5,845 nucleotides of DNA, taken from contig JAOZRM010000185.1 in assembly GCA_029940175.1 (NCBI GenBank), forward strand, positions 1-5,845. Direction: 5' to 3'. The notes beneath the pieces were generated by a model. That model saw only the letters and a program-made list of their open reading frames with translations. It was not told where the DNA came from and ran no database searches. This document shows, one piece after another, positions 1-5,845 of this stretch; positions within the stretch are counted from its first letter, which is position 1; the number at the start of each line of letters is the position of its first letter. This DNA comes from Candidatus Sabulitectum sp. (lineage in GTDB: Bacteria; Fermentibacterota; Fermentibacteria; Fermentibacterales; JCC-6). Made by a program: the position numbers and the translations under genes.

Positions 1-231
1 AGAAAGCTCCCCGAAAAGCTGCGCGGCAAGAGTTTTGTTGTGACAGATCACCAGAGTTGGCATGTTCATCTGCTGAATGACATTTGCCATGGTAAAAGTT
101 TTACCGGAGCCAGTGACCCCCAGAAGAGTCTGCCACTCCAGTCTTTCCTTCAATCCATCCACCAGCCCCTGTATGGCCCGGGGTTGATGCCCAGCCGGGC
201 CATACGGAGCTTTCAGGGAGAAACCTGCCAG
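1..231 (-). CDS. uvrB: UvrB, excinuclease ABC subunit B (N-terminal 77 codons, runs off the left edge)
   Basis: UvrB is the DNA-damage-verifying helicase-like subunit of nucleotide excision repair, loaded by UvrA and then recruiting the UvrC nuclease in the cytoplasm. The visible part is the start of ATPase domain 1a. It shows a Q-motif-like GHQPRAI at residues 14-20, the Walker A loop GVTGSGKT at 38-45 with Lys44 for ATP, and the family signature HNKTLAAQL at 64-72. The full protein is normally about 660-680 aa, so roughly 90% lies outside the window. The start is unusual. In this frame there is a TGA at 243-241 and no ATG, GTG or TTG before the conserved FSLKAPYGPAG segment. The best candidate is CTG at 231-229, with GAGGG at 242-238 placed 6 nt upstream. 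That codon begins 1 nt after the pheT stop, suggesting translational coupling. Identity is very secure; the start codon is inferred. Confidence 0.95.
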   Translation of the reverse strand, partial: MAGFSLKAPYGPAGHQPRAIQGLVDGLKERLEWQTLLGVTGSGKTFTMANVIQQMNMPTLVICHNKTLAAQLFGELS

Positions 232-232
232 G

Positions 233-1873
233 TCAGACCCTCAAGCTTTCCAGTGGAAGTTCAAAGCCGGAAACAGGTACAGCAATGCCCCATGCTTCAA
301 GAACAGCAGGGTGAAATTCCCCGAGAATGCCCACTTCCACACCGTTTATTAGCACTGCAGCACTTCTACCGGGAATGAACCTTGAGTCATCCCTGGGAGC
401 CAGGGAAAGGTCAAGTCCTCTTAAATGGCAAATAACACCAAGTATTGAATGAACTGCTCCAAAATCACCGTCACCTGTGCTGACAGCGAGATTCATCCGA
501 GTTTTACAGAGCGAGCTGTCGGTTCGAGTAAGCACCTCACCCACGGTGAACAGCTTGTGAGGAAAAGCAGCATGACCACTGGAAGACTCCACCTCCAGAA
601 GGGCTGGAAGCAACGTGCTGGATACAACTCCGTATTCAGCAGTCATGGGGTTGCTTATTCTCACAGGTGGCTCAGGAGTACGGGTACGGGTTGTTATCTT
701 TTCATAACTGGTTAGTATCGGTCTCATGATCTCTTCACAACCGGCACCAACAAGCAGGGATTTCACTGAACGGGACAAAATTTCAACAGGGGCCGCAGAA
801 CCCACGGTATACTCCGATGGAAGTATTGGTTCAATGTTGTTAAGCCCAATGGCAATCACGATGTCTTCCATCAAGTCTCTGGGATGAATTCCGTCTCTTC
901 TGTAGGGTGGCATAACTGCGGTTACGAAATCGTCTCCAATTTCAATATCGCGGTAATCCATCTTTGACAGCAGGGCTTCAATATCAAGTTCTTTCGCTGG
1001 AGACCCGATCATCTCTGTAATGTCTCTGAAGGAAGCACTAAGGGTATCGCTGTAAAGGATCGGTGTTACTGTTACCTCTCCATGGGGATACCTGATCTCA
1101 ACAGGACTGATAACAGCACCTCTATCCTCCAGATTACAAGCAAGAATGGTGGCAGTCAGATTAACCGTGTGCCAGTCTGTTCCTGTAACTTCACAAAAGA
1201 GGCTCTTGTGGCCTGGTGCAACTCTGCCGGTGGCATTGCTGTTGAGAACAGGTGGAAATGACAGAACAGATCCGGAGCTGTCTCGAAGAATGGGATACTT
1301 CTGAAAATCCTTCAGAAGACCCGCATACTTGATCCCAGCTTCTGTATTTTTCAGAACATCGCGCAGTGTCATTTCAGTTTCCTCCCCCAGGGGCTGAAAA
1401 CAGGTATCAGGTGAGGTCACTGAATAACTCACTGGAAAACTTATTCCATCAAGGGGATAGAAACCAATTGCAGCGGTTTTTCTTTCTTTTCCGAAGCTGG
1501 CGGCGATCTTCTCCTGGGCTGTAATCAGTGACTCAAGCCCGTTTTCATCAACCTCCCAGCCAACAGCAGTGAATGCCGCAATGAAGGGTCTGATCTCTTT
1601 CAGATCACTGTGAACATCGATATGCAACTCAGGTTCAGGCATGGAGTTAAGATGAGATTCTGCACCATTCTTCCAGCATCGCAAACCTCTTGCCACACCT
1701 TCAGCAGTCCACAAGTCGGGTCTATTAGTATCGTTCAGCTCAATTTTCACAGTTTTTTCATACAGCCCATCAAGCTCGGCCTTGAGTGACTCAAGAAGCT
1801 TTTCAAGATCGTCGGTATTCTCCAGTTCTGCCAGAGGAAGGAAATCGCCAAGAGGTATTTCGATTTTAGGCAT
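233..1873 (-). CDS. pheT: Phenylalanyl-tRNA synthetase beta chain, archaeal/eukaryotic-type (short form)
   Basis: This is the beta subunit of the (alpha-beta)2 enzyme that charges tRNA-Phe; in this family it carries the B3/B4 editing domain that hydrolyses misacylated tRNA. The protein is 546 aa against about 800 for typical bacterial PheT, and it lacks the EMAP-like tRNA-binding domain and the C-terminal FDX-ACB domain. Recognisable landmarks are NDTNRPDLWTAEGVARGL at residues 47-64, the B3/B4 stretch KYPILRD...LSFPPVLNS at 192-212, the B5 region near 262-350 including PPYRRDGIHPRDLMEDI at 322-338, and the catalytic-like module from about 356 to the end, with RFIPGRSAAV at 498-507 and GEFHPAVLEAWGI at 518-530. 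The ATG at 1873 is chosen over an in-frame TTG at 1885 because GGAGG sits 5 nt before it and the conserved N terminus begins MPKIEI. It overlaps the pheS stop by 8 nt. Confidence 0.96.
   Translation of the reverse strand: MPKIEIPLGDFLPLAELENTDDLEKLLESLKAELDGLYEKTVKIELNDTNRPDLWTAEGVARGLRCWKNGAESHLNSMPEPELHIDVHSDLKEIRPFIAAFTAVGWEVDENGLESLITAQEKIAASFGKERKTAAIGFYPLDGISFPVSYSVTSPDTCFQPLGEETEMTLRDVLKNTEAGIKYAGLLKDFQKYPILRDSSGSVLSFPPVLNSNATGRVAPGHKSLFCEVTGTDWHTVNLTATILACNLEDRGAVISPVEIRYPHGEVTVTPILYSDTLSASFRDITEMIGSPAKELDIEALLSKMDYRDIEIGDDFVTAVMPPYRRDGIHPRDLMEDIVIAIGLNNIEPILPSEYTVGSAAPVEILSRSVKSLLVGAGCEEIMRPILTSYEKITTRTRTPEPPVRISNPMTAEYGVVSSTLLPALLEVESSSGHAAFPHKLFTVGEVLTRTDSSLCKTRMNLAVSTGDGDFGAVHSILGVICHLRGLDLSLAPRDDSRFIPGRSAAVLINGVEVGILGEFHPAVLEAWGIAVPVSGFELPLESLRV
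238..242 (-). promoter_or_regulatory. Shine-Dalgarno site for uvrB, inside the end of pheT
   Basis: GAGGG on the minus strand, 6 nt before the proposed CTG start of uvrB at 231-229. It lies in the last codons of pheT, so ribosomes finishing pheT would clear or re-initiate here. It matters because it supports CTG over any downstream start; the next standard start (GTG, codon 24) would remove the conserved GHQPRAI segment. Confidence 0.5.
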
Positions 1874-3428
1874 TGTCGCCTCCAAGAAGTTTTTCCGGTG
1901 TTGATTTCATCTCCCGGAGTCTGGTCAGATCAGGGCTCAGCAGGTCCCTGATATCTGAAAGACCAAGGGCAAGCAGGGCCATTCTATCCAGCCCAAGCCC
2001 CCAGGCTATCACAGGTACATCAATTCCCATGGGTCCACAGACCTCACGGCGAAAAAGTCCGGCACCGCCCATTTCAAACCATCCAAGGGTTGGATGCTTG
2101 ACATGCAGTTCCACTGATGGTTCTGTGAACGGGAAGTAAGCAGGAACGAACTTGTACTCAGTCGCCCCGGCTACTTCTGTTGCAAAAAGTTTTAGAAGCC
2201 CAAGAAGATGCCTCATGTTGATCTCTTCACCAAGCACGATTCCTTCAACCTGAAAGAAATCCGGTAGATGGGTGGCATCAACCTGATCATATCTGAAGCA
2301 TTTTGCTATTCCAAAGTACTTTCCGGGGATATCAGGATTAGAACCCAGTGTTCTTGCCGAAAGAGCCGTTCCCTGGGAACGCATTATTGCTTTCAACGAA
2401 CGGTTCCATTCAAAACTGTATTCCCAGCCTCTGCCACCGGTGTTACCACCGTTCTCATGGGCAGCCTTGACTCTGTCTCCCAGTTCACGAGATGGAGGTG
2501 ACACTTCAATTCCATCCTCAAGATAGTATGCATCGTGTATGTCTCTTGCAGGGTGAAACTGAGGCATGAACAATGCATCATTGTTCCAAAATTCGTTCTC
2601 TGCCAGAGAACCCTTCATCTCCTGAAAACCCATGGCCTGAAGCTTGTCCCGAACGGAATCAAGAAACATGGCGTATGGATGAAACCTTCCAATGTGAATT
2701 CTTGAAGGTGGAATATCCACCTGATATCTTCTGAAGGATCCGTTCTTCCATTCACCGGAAGTCAGGATCTCCCTGGTGAGAATACCAATTGTATTTTTTC
2801 CTCTGGCACTTTCAAGAGCTTCTCTTCCCGAGGGAGTGATCTCAATAACACTGCTTTCAGTTTCATTGATCACAAACTCTGCTCTGGATTTTCCTCTTTT
2901 CGGAGCCCTGTTGGAAACCTCAGCTGCAACCTGCTGATCCAGCTCGGTAAGATGAAGAACCTCACCACGACCGATAACTGAATAAACACCATTCCAGACT
3001 ACTGAAAAAACACCTCCGGTAGAATCGTTCAAGAGAAGTCCATCCGGTCCTTTTTTCAGTACTCGAGCCTTGACCAGAGCACCCATGGCACTTCCCCACT
3101 GAGCTCTGTCAAAAAGTTCATTCTTCTGGATTTCCGGTAATGATGTCATCCCGTCTTTTACAGACTCAATAAGTGCAAGCTCCGGGGTTGTACCCTTGCT
3201 GAAGAAAAGCTCTCCAACCGGTCCAAGTTCAACCGTTACAGTTTTCTCACTGGAAACAACCGAAGCCATTTCTCTGGAAAGAAGCCACTGAAAAGCCCTT
3301 CTGTAAGAACCTTCGTCCATCCCGGTACCCGCCATGGCTTCTCTGTCACTGCCTGGTCCATGTTCAGAGAGCCAGTTAAGCAGTGTTTTTTCCAGGGGGT
3401 GCAGATCTTTTGATACATTCTCTGACAA
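1866..3428 (-). CDS. pheS: Phenylalanyl-tRNA synthetase alpha chain, archaeal/eukaryotic-type
   Basis: This is the catalytic subunit that activates phenylalanine with ATP and transfers it to tRNA-Phe. At 520 aa it is longer than common bacterial PheS (about 330-350). The extra N-terminal ~240 residues look like the winged-helix tRNA-binding region of the archaeal/eukaryotic form. The class II core follows: HIGRFHPYAMFLDSVRDKL from 245 (motif 1 region), NNDALFMPQFHPARDIHDAYY at about 282-302, the motif 2 area with KYFGIAKCFRYDQVDATHLPD at 370-390 and FFQVEG at 391-396, the phenylalanine-pocket element FPFTEPSVEL at 432-441, and motif 3 GWFEMGGAGLFRREV at 449-463 with AWGLGLDRMALL at 475-486. 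The expected THTTAVSAR-like element reads SQGTALSAR at 351-359. The start is TTG at 3428. GAAGG lies 12 nt upstream, which is long, and AGAG 7 nt upstream. It begins 17 nt after the protease stop and overlaps pheT by 8 nt. Confidence 0.96.
   Translation of the reverse strand: MSENVSKDLHPLEKTLLNWLSEHGPGSDREAMAGTGMDEGSYRRAFQWLLSREMASVVSSEKTVTVELGPVGELFFSKGTTPELALIESVKDGMTSLPEIQKNELFDRAQWGSAMGALVKARVLKKGPDGLLLNDSTGGVFSVVWNGVYSVIGRGEVLHLTELDQQVAAEVSNRAPKRGKSRAEFVINETESSVIEITPSGREALESARGKNTIGILTREILTSGEWKNGSFRRYQVDIPPSRIHIGRFHPYAMFLDSVRDKLQAMGFQEMKGSLAENEFWNNDALFMPQFHPARDIHDAYYLEDGIEVSPPSRELGDRVKAAHENGGNTGGRGWEYSFEWNRSLKAIMRSQGTALSARTLGSNPDIPGKYFGIAKCFRYDQVDATHLPDFFQVEGIVLGEEINMRHLLGLLKLFATEVAGATEYKFVPAYFPFTEPSVELHVKHPTLGWFEMGGAGLFRREVCGPMGIDVPVIAWGLGLDRMALLALGLSDIRDLLSPDLTRLREMKSTPEKLLGGDNA
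1879..1883 (-). promoter_or_regulatory. Shine-Dalgarno site that fixes the pheT start
   Basis: A perfect GGAGG at 1883-1879, 5 nt upstream of ATG at 1873-1871, lying in the final codons of pheS. It is why the ATG is preferred over the TTG at 1885-1883, which overlaps the site itself. The arrangement suggests translational coupling of pheS and pheT, fitting the 1:1 subunit ratio of the enzyme. Confidence 0.85.
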
Positions 3429-3445
3429 TTTTAATCTCTACCTTC

Positions 3446-5773
3446 TTATTTCCAGACGATCTCGTCCGAGTTCAGGAAAAGTCCCTGTTCCGGCCTTGGA
3501 ATCCTGTATTCTCCTTTGAGAACCGTTCCGCAGTCGGGACACTCTGCCATTCCTTCATTTACCACCGAATCACAGACAGGGCAGATCCTGGCCATCATTC
3601 CGTCCACATAATCAACCAGTTCCCCTGCAGTAATAACTCCATCTCTGTTGCTGTCAGCAGCACCTCGAGAGCCTTCGAGAAGAATCGGTGTAAGAACTCT
3701 CTCACTCACAGATTTATCTTCACGGGCCGCTGTAAGGATAAGAATGTTATCTATGCTGGAAAAATCATTCACAAAACCTCCTGAGTTGCATGCATCTGCA
3801 AACAGGTAAACAGAGCCGGGGAAAACTCCAAGCAACTCGTGCATCTCGTCATCAGAAATATCCTCGTCGTAGAAACAGAGAACTTCGTTAACCCCGTCTT
3901 CTTCCTCGTTTCCACCTGATCCTGGTGGTTCCTGTGATCCGTGACCACTGTAGAAGATCACCAGTCTGTCCTCAGCATCCGCTCTGCTGGAAATGTCATT
4001 TACTGAATTTCTGAATGCATCGGCTCTTGCCTCGGCATCAACAAGAAGAACCATCCGGTCTGAATCTATATTCTGATCATCTCGGAGAAAACGGTAAAAA
4101 TCAATGGCATCCATGCTTGCCCGGGAAAGGATATCCGCCCTGGACTCGTAACCGCTGATACCTGATACGACAGCCCAGGTGCTGGCGGAAGCAGGATCTC
4201 CGGATGAGAGATTTTCGGATGGAATTCTCTCTGCTTCAATGGTGAAAGTTCCCTGTCCCGCGCGGGAATAAGCATAAACGGTAACTCCATAAACTGCGTC
4301 TTCCTCACAGTACATTGTCACCGATTCATCTGCAGCATTGTCTGTGTTGCTCACACCACCCTCTGCCTGAAGAACATAACCCGGTCCACTGACCAGCATG
4401 TCCAGGTCAAAGTCTCTCTGATCCCCGCGAAGCTCAATAACCAGAGTACCGCCTGCTTCTCCGTGAACAGTGTAAAACTTCTGTGCAGAAGTAGTCTCGT
4501 CGATCACCCCGTGAATCAGGCCTACCACCGGTTCCGCATCGGTTGGCTGTACAGAAACTTCACATAATCCTCCGCTGTAGGAATCCATGAACCCGGGAGC
4601 GATCCAGAGCGTATCCCCCCTCTGTGTCCAGAAGCAGAATCTCTCATCTCCCCTTTCGGTCATCAGGAATGCGGAGGGTTCCCCGTAGCTGTCGAAAAGT
4701 CTAACGTCGCCATCCCTCAATTTGTCAAACACTCCGGAAATGGTATAAAAGCCGGAAGAGGGTGAAATGAATCTCAACAGAGCGGACTGGCCGAACCCTG
4801 TTTCCACGTTCACAGCACGAGACTGGCGGATATCTGTACCGGGTTGAATAAGATTAAGCCTGTAGGGGAACTCTTCAAGGTCTTCACCAACATCATACGG
4901 ATGAACTTCCACAACTACAGGAGAATTACCCGCCGGAACAAGAAGCCCCTCTGAGTACAGATAAGTGTTTGACGAATACAATGCCTCGCCGTCAGAGTTA
5001 CGAACCACAAGATCAAGATCACCCTGATTCTCAAAGGTCAACTCCAGAAGCGCTTCACTCTGCATTGCAGGAAGCATGTAACGCTGCACGTCGCCCTTTA
5101 TGGCATCAGCAGTAATGGATTCAGAAAGTATATCCATTTCGCCGGCTCTCATGATCTCCAGAGAGTAATCCCCACTGCCGCCTTTGTTGTATCTCGAAAT
5201 AACGATCTGAATACTCTCACCTGCAAGGAGCCCAACTGCAAGCTTCTCAGTTGAATTGGCACTGTAACTGCCGGCCCACAAGTTGTTGCCTGCTCCGTAA
5301 AGCTCAAGGTCAAGGTCCGCAATGTCATCGGTTCCTCTGATAAGAAAATTCCATTTACCGGCTTCGTGGGCGGTAAAAGACCATATCTCAGCCATTTCAG
5401 CCGAAGAAAGGGAGGATGACATGCCATTGCTGCCCACTTGAACCGGATCACGATATCTTACTTCAAATTCAACAGGATCATCGCTGACCGCTTTTATCCA
5501 GAACCAGTAATCACTGTATGCAGACAGAGCAAGTGGCGCACCGGTGGTTGAAAAAGCAAGCGGATCTCCTGCATTATCGTAAGCTGTGATTGGTACAGCA
5601 GGAGTGGAGACCACCTCAATAACTGCATAGTCACTTTCCAGAATACGAATCCACTGATAACCTCCGGATTCGGCACTCTGTACTGTCTGACCTGCATTAA
5701 CACCGGGAACAGTTACTGCATCCGGGAGTGTTACTGCAAGTGCAGCAACCAGAAAAATAAACATACCAGCCAA
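3446..5773 (-). CDS. Exported caspase-like (C14-type) protease with five N-terminal PPC-like beta domains, EF-hand loop and C-terminal zinc knuckle
   Basis: The 775-aa protein is predicted to leave the cytoplasm: hydrophobic residues 4-16 form a signal peptide, with possible cleavage near Ala19. About five beta-rich units follow, at roughly 27-108, 112-208, 218-309, 320-409 and 416-516, resembling PPC domains. Units 2-5 carry an acidic DxD strand motif at 153, 252, 354 and 454. The caspase-like domain (about 531-725) has the strand VIFYSGHG with His611 and LFADACNSGG with Cys662, the expected catalytic dyad, plus an acidic EEEDGVNE segment at 623-630 where related proteases form the S1 pocket. 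An EF-hand loop (Asp707-Glu718) and a Cys4 pair (CPVC 731-734, CPDC 745-748) end the protein. TTG at 5773 is preferred because AAGG (5785-5782) lies 8 nt upstream and an in-frame TGA occurs at 5788-5786; ATG at 5764 is the alternative. Substrate and function are unknown. C14-like is secure; PPC assignment is by pattern only. Confidence 0.88.
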   Translation of the reverse strand: MAGMFIFLVAALAVTLPDAVTVPGVNAGQTVQSAESGGYQWIRILESDYAVIEVVSTPAVPITAYDNAGDPLAFSTTGAPLALSAYSDYWFWIKAVSDDPVEFEVRYRDPVQVGSNGMSSSLSSAEMAEIWSFTAHEAGKWNFLIRGTDDIADLDLELYGAGNNLWAGSYSANSTEKLAVGLLAGESIQIVISRYNKGGSGDYSLEIMRAGEMDILSESITADAIKGDVQRYMLPAMQSEALLELTFENQGDLDLVVRNSDGEALYSSNTYLYSEGLLVPAGNSPVVVEVHPYDVGEDLEEFPYRLNLIQPGTDIRQSRAVNVETGFGQSALLRFISPSSGFYTISGVFDKLRDGDVRLFDSYGEPSAFLMTERGDERFCFWTQRGDTLWIAPGFMDSYSGGLCEVSVQPTDAEPVVGLIHGVIDETTSAQKFYTVHGEAGGTLVIELRGDQRDFDLDMLVSGPGYVLQAEGGVSNTDNAADESVTMYCEEDAVYGVTVYAYSRAGQGTFTIEAERIPSENLSSGDPASASTWAVVSGISGYESRADILSRASMDAIDFYRFLRDDQNIDSDRMVLLVDAEARADAFRNSVNDISSRADAEDRLVIFYSGHGSQEPPGSGGNEEEDGVNEVLCFYDEDISDDEMHELLGVFPGSVYLFADACNSGGFVNDFSSIDNILILTAAREDKSVSERVLTPILLEGSRGAADSNRDGVITAGELVDYVDGMMARICPVCDSVVNEGMAECPDCGTVLKGEYRIPRPEQGLFLNSDEIVWK

Positions 5774-5845
5774 AGCAACCGCCTTTCAATTCTTAAACAA
5801 ACAACTGAGTAAGCCAAGGCACTAAGATAACAAAATATGGATTGT
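5774..5845 (-). other. Leader upstream of the protease gene (partial)
   Basis: This is the only non-coding stretch of any size and the only place within the window where a promoter for the four-gene cluster could lie. On the minus strand it is AT-rich and contains a Shine-Dalgarno-like AAAGG at 5786-5782. A TTGGCT hexamer followed after about 17 nt by AAGAAT is a weak sigma-70-like pairing, too poor to call. I see no T-box or attenuator structure of the kind that controls pheST in Firmicutes, and no other gene start, though the region is cut by the window edge. Confidence 0.4.

Noticed and set aside
40..378. Plus-strand open frame opposite uvrB and the end of pheT
   Set aside because: The opposite strand encodes the unmistakable UvrB Walker A region and PheT C terminus; the plus-strand translation is low-complexity-like and matches nothing I recognise.
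1871..1885. Longer pheT starting at TTG 1885
   Set aside because: That TTG overlaps the GGAGG site itself, while the ATG at 1873 has ideal 5-nt spacing and matches the family N terminus.
3429..3445. Terminator or T-box/attenuator before pheS
   Set aside because: The gap is only 17 nt, with no room for a hairpin with a T-tract and none of the long leader a T-box needs.
3383..3784. Open frame on the plus strand opposite the protease tail and pheS start
   Set aside because: It spans two well-supported minus-strand genes and their junction, has no recognisable motif, and is the antisense shadow of conserved coding sequence.
3446..5773. Caspase gene as part of an antiphage or gasdermin/CBASS-type immunity system
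   Set aside because: It carries a signal peptide and a long extracytoplasmic beta array, and the neighbours are housekeeping genes. No pore-former, nucleotide cyclase or sensor gene is present.
5789..5825. Sigma-70 promoter (TTGGCT, then AAGAAT about 17 nt later, minus strand)
   Set aside because: Only about half of each hexamer matches the consensus, and the region is AT-rich and cut by the window edge, so a chance match is likely.

Overview
The window holds four genes, all on the minus strand and tightly packed. In transcription order (right to left) they are: an exported caspase-like protease preceded by tandem beta domains (5773-3446), phenylalanyl-tRNA synthetase alpha chain pheS (3428-1866), its beta chain pheT (1873-233), and the first 77 codons of the excision-repair helicase uvrB (231-1, running off the left edge). 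The gaps are 17 nt, an 8-nt overlap and 1 nt. No terminator hairpin is evident between genes, so this reads as one transcription unit, with the only leader being the 72 bp at the right edge.

The organism is a bacterium, because bacterial UvrB is present and Shine-Dalgarno sites precede the genes. Its PheRS, however, is the short archaeal/eukaryotic type: alpha of 520 aa with an N-terminal winged-helix region, and beta of about 546 aa without the tRNA-binding EMAP-like and C-terminal FDX-ACB domains of the usual ~800-aa bacterial chain. This type is known from spirochaetes and occurs in some uncultured bacterial lineages. The phylum cannot be fixed from this window, and base composition is roughly balanced by eye. 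Non-ATG starts are prominent: TTG for the protease and pheS, ATG for pheT, and apparently CTG for uvrB.

PheS and PheT together form the (alpha-beta)2 enzyme that charges tRNA-Phe, and UvrB is the damage-verification subunit of UvrABC. The protease is the least ordinary gene. It has a signal peptide, about five beta domains of roughly 100 residues resembling PPC (pre-peptidase C-terminal) domains, a C14/caspase-like domain with an apparent His611/Cys662 dyad, a canonical EF-hand loop, and a C-terminal four-cysteine zinc-knuckle pair. I see no known function linking it to translation or repair. Its lead position in this operon and its domain combination are the main points of interest.

I found no RNA genes, CRISPR, mobile elements or nucleotide repeats. 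Large open frames on the plus strand are shadows of these genes.
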